Below, in pieces: positions 1 to 9,116 of a stretch of 64,000 bases of DNA. The DNA comes from Rugamonas apoptosis (GTDB taxonomy: Bacteria; Pseudomonadota; Gammaproteobacteria; Burkholderiales; Burkholderiaceae_D): NCBI RefSeq assembly GCF_014042355.1, contig NZ_JACEZU010000004.1, forward strand, positions 310,001 to 374,000. The letters run 5' to 3'. The translations under genes were made by a program, and so were the position numbers. The stretch's first letter is position 1, and each line of letters begins with the position of its first letter. The notes under the pieces are model-generated. The model was not told the DNA's origin. It was given only the letters and a program-made list of their open reading frames with translations, and made no database searches.

Positions 1-141
1 TCCGACCGCGCCGCCGAAGCCATGCTGCGCCAGGGCCTGATGCCGCTGCGCAGCCTGCGCGACCGCAACGCGGCCCGTTTCCAGCGCTGCCAGTCGCTGG
101 CGCAGCCGCCAAAGGCGCTGTCCGGCCGCTGGCAAAGCTAA
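1..141 (+). CDS. C-terminal fragment of an unassigned protein
   Basis: An open frame enters from the left edge and ends at a TAA at 139-141, giving the last 46 residues of a protein that starts outside the window. The tail is Arg-, Ala- and Leu-rich and ends in SGRWQS. I do not recognise the family. It points the same way as the DUF4337 gene 84 bases downstream. Codon use (GC-rich third positions) agrees with a real coding end, but function cannot be assigned from this fragment. Confidence 0.5.
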   Translation, partial: SDRAAEAMLRQGLMPLRSLRDRNAARFQRCQSLAQPPKALSGRWQS

Positions 142-225
142 GCAGCAAAGATCCGTTACAAATCCGCGCCGCCGGCCGCCAAGGGACATGCTACCGTAGC
201 CGCTTTTTGCGCAACCGGAAAACAC

Positions 226-813
226 ATGGAAGCTATGGATATCATCGACACCCAGAATGACACGCCAACGGGCGGCAAGCTCAATGCCGCCGTCGCCATC
301 ACGGTGGCCCTGCTGGCCACCTTCATGGGCATCTGCAAGGTCAAGGACGACAACATCAACCAGGCCATGCAACAAGCCCAGGCCAACCGGGTCGACCACT
401 GGAACTTCTACCAGGCCCGCAACCTGCGCGAGGAGGTGGCGCGTGCCACCGTCACCCAGCTCAAGCTGTCCGCCGCCGGCCGCCCCGCCGGCGAACAGGC
501 AGGCTACCAGGCCGCCATCAGCGAATACCAGGCGCTGGCGGCCGACCAGTTCAAGAAAAAGGCCGAAGCCAAGGCCACGGCCGAACAGGACCAGAAGGAT
601 TACGACGCCCTCAACTTCCGCGACGACCAGTTCGACTTGTCCGACACCCTGCTGGCCATCGCCATTTCGCTGCTGGCCGTCACCGCCCTCACCCAGCAAC
701 GCGGCCTGTATTTCGCCGCGCTGGTACCCACGGGGTTCGGCGTGCTGATGGGCCTGGCCGGATTGGCCGGCTGGTCCATCCACCCCAACGGCCTGATCGC
801 CCTGCTGTCCTAG
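226..813 (+). CDS. DUF4337-family membrane protein
   Basis: A 195-residue protein of the DUF4337 type: one membrane segment near residues 20-38, a long charged, probably helical central part (about 40-135) and two further membrane segments near 138-160 and 164-190. That hairpin-plus-central-helix layout and the length suit the family, whose role is unknown. The start at 226 has a weak GGA upstream; an in-frame ATG at 235 is an alternative. It is followed 22 bases later by the TPR-methyltransferase gene on the same strand, so the two may share a transcript. Placed in the inner membrane by inference from hydrophobicity. Confidence 0.75.
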   Translation: MEAMDIIDTQNDTPTGGKLNAAVAITVALLATFMGICKVKDDNINQAMQQAQANRVDHWNFYQARNLREEVARATVTQLKLSAAGRPAGEQAGYQAAISEYQALAADQFKKKAEAKATAEQDQKDYDALNFRDDQFDLSDTLLAIAISLLAVTALTQQRGLYFAALVPTGFGVLMGLAGLAGWSIHPNGLIALLS

Positions 814-835
814 CCACCCACGTCCCGGAGTCCGC

Positions 836-2194
836 ATGCCGAAGTCGTCCCGCCCATCGCCACGGCCCTCCCGCCGCCCGTCGCAGAAGATCAGCCTGGC
901 CGACGCCTTCCAGCTGGCCATGACGGTACACCGGCGCGGCCAGCCCGGCCTCGCCGCGCGCCATTACCGCGCCATCCTGCAAGTGGCGCCCGGCCATGCG
1001 GACGCGCTGCACTACCTGGGCGTGGCCCAGCACCAGTTGGGACAGCATGACGACGCGCTGCGCCTGATCACCCGCGCGCTGGAACTGGCGCCCGATTACG
1101 TGGATGCGCGCAACAACCTGGGCAACATGCAAAAGGAACGCTGCCAATACGCCGCCGCCGAGCAGTCCTACCGCAAGGTGCTGGCGGCCCGGCCCGACTT
1201 CGTCCTGGCCCACAACAACCTGGGCGTGGTGCTCAAGGAACAGGGCCGCCATGCGGAAGCCATCGTCGCCTACCGGCAGGCGGTGGCGCTGGCGCCTGGC
1301 TTCGTGGAGGCGTGGACCAATCTGGGCCATGTGCTGAAAAAGACGGGCGCGCAGGAGGAAGCCCTGAGCGCCTACCGGGAAGCGATCCTGCTCAAGCCGG
1401 ACGACCCCACCATGCTGCACAGCCTGGGCCGCGCCCTGGTGGCCTACGGCCGCGATGCCGATGCGCTGGAAGTCTACCGCCGCTGGCAGGAGCGCGAGCC
1501 GGACAACCCCGTGGTGGCCCACCTGATCGCCGCCTGCCAGGGCGCCAGCGCGCCCGCGCGCGCATCCGACGCCTTCGTGCAGACCACCTTCAACCGTTTC
1601 GCGGAAAGCTTCGACCAGGTGCTGGCGCGGCTGGAATACCGCGCGCCCGCCCTGTGCGCGCAGCAGGTCGCCACGCTGGTGGAAACGCCGGCCCGCCAGT
1701 TGGACGTGCTCGACGCAGGCTGCGGCACCGGCCTGTGCGGTCCGCTGCTGCGCCCCTACGCGTGCGTGCTGCACGGCGTGGACCTGGCCGGCGCCATGTT
1801 GAAGAAGGCGGCCCAGCGCGGTGATTACGATGCGCTGGACGAGGCCGAGCTGACGGCCTGGCTCACACAACACCCGGCGGCCTATGACCTGATCGTGTCG
1901 GCCGACACGCTGTGCTATTTCGGCGCCTTGCAGGAAGTGCTGGCCGCCGCGCGGCAAGCCTTGCGCGACAGCGGGCTGCTGGTGTTCACCGTCGAACAGG
2001 GAACGGACGATGGCGCGCATCCGGGCTTCCACTTGCATGGACACGGCCGCTACAGCCACACGCAACAGTATGTGCGCGCGGCGCTGGCCACGGCCGGCCT
2101 GGCGTTGGCGGCACTCGATCCGGTGACCTTGCGCCTGGAGGCGGGCAAGCCGGTGGCGGGCCTGCTGGTGGCGGCGCGCCGGATAGCGCCCTAG
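836..2194 (+). CDS. TPR-repeat protein fused to a SAM-dependent methyltransferase
   Basis: A 452-residue fusion. Residues about 20-225 are tandem tetratricopeptide repeats (repeated patterns such as ALHYLGVAQHQLGQHDDALR and NNLGVVLKEQGRHAEAI). Residues about 285-450 form a class I methyltransferase domain with the glycine-rich SAM loop DAGCGTGLCG near residue 295 and the acidic GVDLAGAML strand after it. The layout is that of the predicted TPR-containing methyltransferases (COG4976 type). The TPR part presumably binds a protein partner; the substrate is unknown. A GGAG ribosome-binding site sits five bases before the ATG. It converges on the diguanylate cyclase gene, with 43 bases between the stops. 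Confidence 0.8.
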   Translation: MPKSSRPSPRPSRRPSQKISLADAFQLAMTVHRRGQPGLAARHYRAILQVAPGHADALHYLGVAQHQLGQHDDALRLITRALELAPDYVDARNNLGNMQKERCQYAAAEQSYRKVLAARPDFVLAHNNLGVVLKEQGRHAEAIVAYRQAVALAPGFVEAWTNLGHVLKKTGAQEEALSAYREAILLKPDDPTMLHSLGRALVAYGRDADALEVYRRWQEREPDNPVVAHLIAACQGASAPARASDAFVQTTFNRFAESFDQVLARLEYRAPALCAQQVATLVETPARQLDVLDAGCGTGLCGPLLRPYACVLHGVDLAGAMLKKAAQRGDYDALDEAELTAWLTQHPAAYDLIVSADTLCYFGALQEVLAAARQALRDSGLLVFTVEQGTDDGAHPGFHLHGHGRYSHTQQYVRAALATAGLALAALDPVTLRLEAGKPVAGLLVAARRIAP

Positions 2195-2237
2195 GATCTG
2201 TCCCCCGGCGCTGGCGCCGCCAGCAGGCCCGCCACCG

Positions 2238-3380
2238 TCACCCGGCCACCACCCGGTTGCGGCCAGCCCGCTTGGCCGCATACATGGCCGCGTCGGCGGC
2301 CACGATCAGTTCCAGCGGATCGTAGCCATGCTGGTCCGAACACACCACGCCCATGCTGGCCGTGTAGCGCACCGTGTTGCCCGCCACTTCCACCAGCTCC
2401 GCTTCGATCCTGGCGCGCAAGCGCTCGGCCACGCGCACGGCGTCGTCCAGTGCGATCCCGTCCAGCAGCATCACGAATTCCTCGCCACCGTAGCGGGCCA
2501 GCAGATCGAGCGGCCGCAGTTCCGCCTTGATCTGGCCCGTCAGGTGACGCAGCACGGCGTCGCCCACCGGATGGCCCCAGGTATCGTTGATGTTCTTGAA
2601 GTGGTCGGCATCGAGCATGATCACGGCCAGGCTGCGGCCGGCCCGCAAGGTGCGCTGGGCCACCCGCCGCCCTTGCGTTTCCAGCCCCGCGCGGTTGAGC
2701 GCCCCCGTCAGGCCATCCACGAACGACAGGTTGCGCAGCCGTTCGGCGTAGCGCCGCATCATCATCAGTATCAAGCCAAAAGCGATGCTAACCTGGGCCA
2801 GCGGCACCGTCAGCATCACCACGCCTATCACCAGCAGCGCCCGTTCATCGCCCGGCCCGTGACGCAGCATGTACGCGCCCCGCAAGGACAGGGCCAGGCC
2901 CAGCATGGTGAAGCCCACCACGCTGGCGCCCACGCTGCGCCAGTCCGCATGGCGCAGCAGCGTGACAGCGCACCAGCCGTTAAGCAAGCCAAAATAGAAG
3001 CCCGTCGCGCTCAGGCGCCCGTTCAGGCTGGGCACCGCGTAAGTAAAAAAGCCCGCCACCAGCAACGCGCAGGCGACGATGGCCACCACCCACCGCCAAC
3101 CGAGTGTCTCGTCGCAGAACTGGCGCAAGCCGCGCAACACCAGGGCCAGCCCCAGCGCCAGCACGCCATAGGCCAGCACCCCATGCAGCAGTACCGGCCC
3201 GCTATCGAGGCTGGACAAGGCCAGGCCCACCGAGGAAACGACATTCCCCAAGGCCCACCAGCGCTGCTCGCCCGCCCCTTCCGAATACAGCGCGGCCAAG
3301 GACAACAGCACCGTCGTCAGCACGGTGATGCAGATCTGGACCAGTAAAAGCGTGTCGTAATTGAGCACGTCGTATCCCAT
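2238..3380 (-). CDS. Membrane-bound GGDEF diguanylate cyclase
   Basis: A 380-residue protein. The N-terminal half (about 10-195) holds six or seven hydrophobic segments; the C-terminal half (about 215-375) is a GGDEF domain, which condenses two GTP into cyclic-di-GMP. The active-site motif is GGEEF (about 296-300). RPLD lies exactly five residues before it, which fits the RxxD inhibitory I-site for product feedback. No EAL, PAS or REC domain is present, so the sensory input is presumably through the membrane part. It lies 106 bases downstream of tssH on the same strand, but a terminator separates them, so separate transcription is likely. Confidence 0.9.
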   Translation of the reverse strand: MGYDVLNYDTLLLVQICITVLTTVLLSLAALYSEGAGEQRWWALGNVVSSVGLALSSLDSGPVLLHGVLAYGVLALGLALVLRGLRQFCDETLGWRWVVAIVACALLVAGFFTYAVPSLNGRLSATGFYFGLLNGWCAVTLLRHADWRSVGASVVGFTMLGLALSLRGAYMLRHGPGDERALLVIGVVMLTVPLAQVSIAFGLILMMMRRYAERLRNLSFVDGLTGALNRAGLETQGRRVAQRTLRAGRSLAVIMLDADHFKNINDTWGHPVGDAVLRHLTGQIKAELRPLDLLARYGGEEFVMLLDGIALDDAVRVAERLRARIEAELVEVAGNTVRYTASMGVVCSDQHGYDPLELIVAADAAMYAAKRAGRNRVVAG

Positions 3381-3433
3381 GGGCGCTACGCACCAATGTA
3401 ACGCAGCGGCGCCGCAGTGGCAATCGCCACGCT

Positions 3434-3464
3434 GAAAAAGAACAGGCCCCCGCAGGAGCCCGTT
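3434..3464 (-). terminator. Rho-independent terminator after tssH
   Basis: Read on the minus strand, a 10-bp stem (arms 3455-3464 and 3441-3450, with two G-T pairs) and a 4-base loop are followed by a short T run (complement of 3435-3439). It lies 23 bases past the tssH stop and would end the T6SS operon before the diguanylate cyclase gene. Confidence 0.65.
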
Positions 3465-3486
3465 CCCGTAAAGCCGGCGCGCCGCG

Positions 3487-6210
3487 TTATTCGAATGCGT
3501 AGGCGAATTCGCCTTCGGGCGCCGTCACCTGCACCCGTTCGATCTGGCCGCCCTCCATCATGCGCGTCAGGAAAGCGCGGCTGATATCGGGCAGCATGGT
3601 GTTGGTCAGGATCGCGTCGATCATGCGCCCGCCCGACTCACCCTCGGTGCAGCGCGACACCACCAGCTTGACCACATCGTCGCTGTACTCGAACGGGATC
3701 TTGTAGCGCGCCTCGACCCGCTTCTTGATGCGATCCAGCTGCAGGCGCACGATCTGCCCCAGCATCTGGTCCGACAGCGGGTAGTATGGAATCGTCACCA
3801 AACGCCCCAGCAGTGCCGGCGGGAATACCTTGAGCATCGGTTCACGCAGGGCCTTGGCCATGCCTTCCGGGTCCGGCATCAGGTCCGGGTCCTTGCACAG
3901 GCCCGCGATCAAATCCGTGCCGGCGTTGGTGGTCAGGATGATCAGCGTGTTCTTGAAGTCGATGAAGCGGCCCTCGCCATCCTCCATGAAGCCCTTGTCG
4001 AACACCTGGAAGAACATCTCATGCACGTCCGGGTGGGCTTTTTCCACTTCATCGAGCAGCACCACGGAATACGGTTTGCGCCGCACGGCCTCGGTCAGCA
4101 CACCACCCTCGCCGTAGCCCACATAGCCCGGTGGCGCCCCCTTCAGCGTGGACACCGTATGCGCCTCCTGGAACTCACTCATGTTGATGGTAATCAGATT
4201 CTGCTCGCCGCCGTACAAGGCTTCGGCCAGGGCCAGCGCCGTTTCCGTCTTGCCCACCCCGGAAGTCCCGGCCAGCATGAACACGCCGATCGGTTTGCTG
4301 GGGTTGTCCAGTCCCGCGCGCGAGGTCTGGATGCGCTTGGCGATCATTTCCATCGCATGATCCTGGCCGATCACGCGCTGGCCCAGCAGATCGGCCACCT
4401 TGAGCACCGTCTCCATCTCGTTGCGCGCCATGCGGCCGACGGGGATGCCGGTCCAGTCGCCCACCACGGCCGCCACGGCCTGATAGTCCACCGTAGGCAG
4501 GATCAGCGGGGTTTCGCCCTGCAGCTCCGTCAACTGGTTCTGCACCGCGTGCAGTTGCTCCATCAGCGCGGCCCGCTCGGCCGGGTCGAGCACCGGCGCC
4601 ACCGCCTCGGCCGCCACTTCCAGCTGGCTGCCCGTGCCTTCCACCGGATGCACGCCGTCGCGCAGGCGCGCACGCAGCGCCAGCAGCTGGTCCACCAATT
4701 GCCGCTCCGCGTTCCAGCGCTCCTCCAGCACTGTCAGCCGTCCCTGTTCGCTGTCGAGCAGTACATGGGCCTCCGCCTCGCGCTTGCCGATATCGATCCC
4801 GATCGCCTTTTCGCGGGCGATGATGCCCAGCTCCGTCTGCAAGGCCTCGATACGCTTGCGGCAATCATCCACCTCGGCCGGCGTGGCGTGCAGGCTCACG
4901 GCCACGCGGGCGCAGGCCGTATCAAGCAGGCTGACGGATTTATCGGGCAACTGGCGCGCCGGAATATAGCGGTGCGACAGCTTGACAGCCGCCTCCAGCG
5001 CCTCATCCAGGATCTGCACCTTGTGGTGGGCTTCCATGGTGGAGGCCACGCCGCGCATCATGAGGATGGCCCGTTCCTCGCCCGGCTCGTCCACCTGCAC
5101 GGTCTGGAAACGCCGCGTCAGGGCCGGGTCTTTCTCGATATGCTTCTTGTATTCGGCGAAGGTGGTGGCGCCGATGGTACGCAGCGTGCCGCGCGCCAGC
5201 GCCGGCTTGAGCAGGTTGGCCGCGTCGCCCGTGCCGGCCGCGCCGCCCGCGCCCACCAGCGTATGCGTCTCATCGATGAACAGGATGATGGGCTTGGGAC
5301 TGCCCTGCACTTCATCGATCACGGAACGCAGGCGCTGTTCGAATTCGCCCTTCATGCTGGCCCCGGCCTGCAACAGACCGACGTCCAGCGCCAGCAATTG
5401 CACGTCCTTCAGGCTGGGCGGCACGTCGCCGCGCGCGATGCGTTGGGCGAACCCTTCCACCACGGCCGTCTTGCCGACACCCGCCTCGCCGACAAGAATG
5501 GGGTTGTTCTGCCGGCGCCGCATCAGGATATCGACCACCTGGCGGATTTCGTCGTCGCGCCCGACAATGGGGTCCATCTTGCCGCCGCGCGCCTGCGCCG
5601 TCAGGTCCACCGTGAATTTCTTCAGCGCCTCCTGCTTGCCCATGGCCGCCGGGGCGATGGCGCCAGACGCCTCGCCGGGCGCAGCGCCGGCCGCACCGGC
5701 CGCCTGGAAGCCGTCGGTGGCGGCCATGATGGCTTCGGGCGACTCCCTGAGCAGGGTGCCGAAACGCTCGCACAAATCCTCCACCTTGACCCGCTCGAAC
5801 TGGCGCGACAAGCCATACAGCGCGTTGCGCAGGCTGGCCGTCTTGAGCATGCCCACCACCAGGTGGCCGGAGCGCACCTGCGATTCACCGAACATCAGCG
5901 TGCCGTAGACCCAGGCCCGTTCCACCGCCTCCTCCAGCTGGGACGACAGGTCGGTGACGGAGGTCGAGCCGCGCGGCAGCCGGTCCAGCGCCGCCGTCAG
6001 GTCGCGCGCCAGCCCGGCCGGGTCGAGCTCATACTGGCGGATGATGCGGGCCAGGTCCGAATCCTGCAACTGCAATATCTGATGCACCCAATGCGCCAGT
6101 TCCACATAGGGATTACCACGCAGCTTGCAGAACACGGTGCTGCTTTCAATGGCCCGGTAGCACAGGGGATTGAGTTTGCCGAACAAGGCAACGCGACTGA
6201 TTTCCGCCAT
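3487..6210 (-). CDS. tssH: T6SS sheath-recycling AAA+ ATPase TssH (ClpV)
   Basis: A 907-residue Clp/Hsp100 ATPase that disassembles contracted TssB-TssC sheath for reuse. The N-domain (about 1-160) is followed by two AAA modules: Walker A GEAGVGKT near 241 with Walker B ILFIDE near 308, and Walker A GTSGVGKT near 646 with Walker B VVLLDE near 715. A middle region rich in charged helices lies between them. Length and the N-terminus (ISRVALFGKLN) match ClpV rather than ClpB. It is the last gene of the T6SS operon, nine bases after the tssG stop, and is followed by a terminator. Confidence 0.95.
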   Translation of the reverse strand: MAEISRVALFGKLNPLCYRAIESSTVFCKLRGNPYVELAHWVHQILQLQDSDLARIIRQYELDPAGLARDLTAALDRLPRGSTSVTDLSSQLEEAVERAWVYGTLMFGESQVRSGHLVVGMLKTASLRNALYGLSRQFERVKVEDLCERFGTLLRESPEAIMAATDGFQAAGAAGAAPGEASGAIAPAAMGKQEALKKFTVDLTAQARGGKMDPIVGRDDEIRQVVDILMRRRQNNPILVGEAGVGKTAVVEGFAQRIARGDVPPSLKDVQLLALDVGLLQAGASMKGEFEQRLRSVIDEVQGSPKPIILFIDETHTLVGAGGAAGTGDAANLLKPALARGTLRTIGATTFAEYKKHIEKDPALTRRFQTVQVDEPGEERAILMMRGVASTMEAHHKVQILDEALEAAVKLSHRYIPARQLPDKSVSLLDTACARVAVSLHATPAEVDDCRKRIEALQTELGIIAREKAIGIDIGKREAEAHVLLDSEQGRLTVLEERWNAERQLVDQLLALRARLRDGVHPVEGTGSQLEVAAEAVAPVLDPAERAALMEQLHAVQNQLTELQGETPLILPTVDYQAVAAVVGDWTGIPVGRMARNEMETVLKVADLLGQRVIGQDHAMEMIAKRIQTSRAGLDNPSKPIGVFMLAGTSGVGKTETALALAEALYGGEQNLITINMSEFQEAHTVSTLKGAPPGYVGYGEGGVLTEAVRRKPYSVVLLDEVEKAHPDVHEMFFQVFDKGFMEDGEGRFIDFKNTLIILTTNAGTDLIAGLCKDPDLMPDPEGMAKALREPMLKVFPPALLGRLVTIPYYPLSDQMLGQIVRLQLDRIKKRVEARYKIPFEYSDDVVKLVVSRCTEGESGGRMIDAILTNTMLPDISRAFLTRMMEGGQIERVQVTAPEGEFAYAFE

Positions 6211-6219
6211 GATGATGTC

Positions 6220-7245
6220 CTATAGGTAGGCACTGGGGTTGATGAGCAGATCGTCCGGATCGCGCGCGGCCGGTGCGCTCATGGGCCAGGAACTCCAGCC
6301 CAGCCGCGCGCCCGCCTCGCCACCACCCAGCCGCAGGGGCGGTATCTCGCCCTTGTCCAGGATCAGGCGCACGTCCCAGTCCAATGCGCCGCCCACGTAA
6401 TTGCGTACCCATGCCAGCAGCCGCTTCATGCTGTCGCCGCCGGGCAGCATGCGCCGGTAATCGGCGTAGTTCAACGGCCCGATCACGATGCGGAACTTGT
6501 TCTGGCTATCCCACACCTTGCTGCCCAGGACCGTGGACACGCCCAGCCGGTTACCCTCGCCCAGCCCGCCCGGCCCGCCCAGGCGCGACTGCACCTCCGG
6601 CGGCAGCCGCATCCAGTGGCCCACGAACTGCTCGACCCGCACCGGCAACTTGAAGTATTCGCGCAGGATGGACACCAGCCCCGACGCCGGCCGCGCGTTA
6701 TTGGCCAGCAGGCCTGCGAAATGCAGCTTGGCGAAGTCGCCCACGGCATCACGCTCGCGCAAGCCCGGCGCGCCGATGCCGAACAGGCTGCCCACGAACT
6801 CGGCATAACGGTCAGTGTCGGGCCGGTCCAGGTTCAAAGCCGGTTCCGCCTGGGCCCGGGCCCGGTAGAACAGCGACAGCAGGCGGTGGTGGAACACGTC
6901 CAGGAAGGCCAGCAAGGTGCCGTCGCCGCCGTTGCGCAGCCGGTCGCGCGTGTATTCGGTCAAGTGCAGCGGCAACGGGCCATTGGCGCCCAGCAGGCCA
7001 AAGAAGTTGACGGCCAGCCGCGCGCGCGCTTCCCCGCTGGCGCGCGTGTAGCGGCCCAACGCGGTGGGATGAAAGCACAGCGACGGGTCCTGCCCCAGGC
7101 GCACGGCGTCATCGCGCGGGCGCAGCGAGGTGCCGATGCGCGGTTGCCCGGGATGGGAAGCCTCGATCAGCCGCAGCACCTGGAAGAAATCCATGCGGGC
7201 CGAATCGGCCTCCAGCTGCAACGCCACTGCTACAGGATCGCGCAT
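6220..7245 (-). CDS. tssG: T6SS baseplate subunit TssG
   Basis: A 341-residue protein of the TssG (ImpH/VasB) family, a baseplate wedge component that binds TssF. Family features seen are the N-terminal FFQVLRLIEASHPG segment, the RLAVNFFGLLGANGPLP motif near residue 80 and the LGSKVWDSQNKFRIVIGPL segment near 235. The start overlaps the tssF stop by 16 bases, which suggests translational coupling. Cytoplasmic, acting at the sheath-membrane complex junction. Length is normal for the family. Confidence 0.95.
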   Translation of the reverse strand: MRDPVAVALQLEADSARMDFFQVLRLIEASHPGQPRIGTSLRPRDDAVRLGQDPSLCFHPTALGRYTRASGEARARLAVNFFGLLGANGPLPLHLTEYTRDRLRNGGDGTLLAFLDVFHHRLLSLFYRARAQAEPALNLDRPDTDRYAEFVGSLFGIGAPGLRERDAVGDFAKLHFAGLLANNARPASGLVSILREYFKLPVRVEQFVGHWMRLPPEVQSRLGGPGGLGEGNRLGVSTVLGSKVWDSQNKFRIVIGPLNYADYRRMLPGGDSMKRLLAWVRNYVGGALDWDVRLILDKGEIPPLRLGGGEAGARLGWSSWPMSAPAARDPDDLLINPSAYL

Positions 7246-9116
7246 ACGCCTCCCGCAGCCGGCCAGCGCATGATGTCGCCGCGCGCCAGCGTCCTCACCA
7301 CCGTCTCCGTGAACGAATTGATGGACACATATTGGGCGAAGAAGTGGCTCAGCACCGCGCCCAGCAGGAAGGCGCCCGTCCCTTCAAAGGCCGCGTCGTC
7401 CAGCGTCACCGTCACCTGCAGGCCGCGCCCGAAGGTGATCGGGCCGGGCGACGGCATGCGCCGCGTGACCGGGGTGGCCGTGATCGAACGCACCCCCTCC
7501 ACCTGGCGCTGGGCATTGAGGTCGCCCGCGTGGCAATACAGGGCCAGCATCTCGCGCAAGGCCACGGCGCCCTGCTGCGGATCGCTGTCGGCCAGGGAAA
7601 GGTAGTTGAGCGACAGGTGATTGAGCAGGCGCCACGTCACGCTGCCCTCGGCGAACGAGGGATGGGGCGCGCTGGGCCCCGCCACGCAGCGCACGGCCGT
7701 CACCGGCGCGCCGGAATCGAGAATAAAATCCGTTTTACCCACGCCGATGGGCATGGACAGCGGCAGGTCGCGGTTGGTGCACCACACGGACAGCCCCAGT
7801 TGCCGCAAGTCGCTGCGATATGGCGCCTCGGCCGCATCCACGATGGTGATGAACATTTCGCTGCCGATGTAGCTGGAACGGGGCCCCGCGCGGCGCTGGC
7901 GCTGCGAGATGGTGCGCTGCTCGCGCCGCACCTGGTAAAAGGCCCGGTCCTGGTGCAGGCTGCCGATGTCGCGCGCCGTGTAGAAGGCGCGGAAGGTCTG
8001 CTCCGCGTCCGGCCCGGTGCCGTAGCCCGTCACTTCCTCGATCTGGTACACCTCGTAGTCCATGGGGCGGGTGCGGTCCACCAGCACATGGTGCTCCAGC
8101 TGTTCGCCCGAGACGTTGATGCGGTCGGCCCGGCGCTGGAACAGGTTGACGGCCGGGGTGCAATTGAGCGCGAAGTTGGAGGCGTCCAGCACCTGCTCCA
8201 GGTGCGGGTCGGCCCGGTTCAACAGGATCACCACTTCGCATTCCTCGCCGCCGCAACGGGCCAGGGCCTGGCGCAGGCCATGCAGCCGCAGGAACTGGAA
8301 GCGCTGCGGAAACGCGAAATACTCCTGCAGCAGCCGATAACCCTCGAAGGTGCGCTTGCCGCTGGGGAGCAGCGCCTCGCTCTCGTCGAAACCCATGGGC
8401 GCCAGGACGGACTTGGGCAGCAGCGTATGCATCTGTCCCGCGCCGCGCTTGCCCTGGGGCGGCTGCACCAGCACACCCTCCACGCAGGCCAGCAGCTTTT
8501 CGTAGATCCGTACCGGCATGTCGTCGCCGCCGCGCAGGTGCAGCACCAGGCTGTCCATGTCCAGTTCCTGCAAGGGCACGCCGCCGCTGGTGCGCAACCG
8601 CAGCCGCAGACCGGCCTTCACGGCGGCCGGCACTTGCACATCGCTGCCGGCCTGCACCCCGCTGTGGGTGTAGAACTTGGCCTCGGCCAGTTCCACCGGC
8701 CACAGGGTGACGTCATGCCCGGTGCGGTATTCGCAGGCCGTGGTGTCGCCCTTGCCCAGCACGCTGCGCAAGGCGCTGCCACGCGGCACCAGGAAGCCTT
8801 GCTTGAGGCTGGGATTGCTCAAATCGGGCTGCAACTGCACCACCGTCATCGACGGCGTGGGCGCCAGGAAATGGGGATAGACCAGTTCCGACAAGTGCTG
8901 GGTGAAACGGGGGAATTCCGCGTCCAGCTTCATCTGCACCCGGGCCGTGAGGAAGCTGAAGCCCTCCAGCAGCCGTTCCACGTAGGGATCGGCGCACTCG
9001 AAGCCTTCCAGCCCCAGGCGCCCCGCCACTTTCGGATACTCGCGCGCGAATTCGCCGCCCACTTCGCGCAAGTGCTGCAGCTCCTGGCTGTAATAACGCA
9101 AAAAGCGGGGATTCAT
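7230..9116 (-). CDS. tssF: T6SS baseplate subunit TssF
   Basis: A 628-residue protein of the TssF (ImpG/VasA) family, the large baseplate wedge protein. The start was set at 9116 because the protein then begins MNPRFLRYYSQELQHLRE, the characteristic family N-terminus, and because this ATG overlaps the tssE stop in an ATGA arrangement. Internal family segments include FPRFTQHLSELVYPHFLAPTPS early in the protein and CTNRDLPL in the last third. The longer upstream frame only adds a poorly conserved Gly/Pro-rich stretch. Confidence 0.95.
   Translation of the reverse strand: MNPRFLRYYSQELQHLREVGGEFAREYPKVAGRLGLEGFECADPYVERLLEGFSFLTARVQMKLDAEFPRFTQHLSELVYPHFLAPTPSMTVVQLQPDLSNPSLKQGFLVPRGSALRSVLGKGDTTACEYRTGHDVTLWPVELAEAKFYTHSGVQAGSDVQVPAAVKAGLRLRLRTSGGVPLQELDMDSLVLHLRGGDDMPVRIYEKLLACVEGVLVQPPQGKRGAGQMHTLLPKSVLAPMGFDESEALLPSGKRTFEGYRLLQEYFAFPQRFQFLRLHGLRQALARCGGEECEVVILLNRADPHLEQVLDASNFALNCTPAVNLFQRRADRINVSGEQLEHHVLVDRTRPMDYEVYQIEEVTGYGTGPDAEQTFRAFYTARDIGSLHQDRAFYQVRREQRTISQRQRRAGPRSSYIGSEMFITIVDAAEAPYRSDLRQLGLSVWCTNRDLPLSMPIGVGKTDFILDSGAPVTAVRCVAGPSAPHPSFAEGSVTWRLLNHLSLNYLSLADSDPQQGAVALREMLALYCHAGDLNAQRQVEGVRSITATPVTRRMPSPGPITFGRGLQVTVTLDDAAFEGTGAFLLGAVLSHFFAQYVSINSFTETVVRTLARGDIMRWPAAGGVCAIL

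Noticed and set aside
2195..2237. Small GC hairpin between the convergent methyltransferase and cyclase genes
   Set aside because: The loop would be only two bases and there is no T run on either strand; it does not meet a terminator standard.
4021..6225. A 734-codon plus-strand open frame opposite tssH
   Set aside because: It is the antisense shadow of tssH in GC-rich DNA; its translation is His/Arg/Gln-rich with no recognisable domain, while the minus strand encodes a perfect ClpV.
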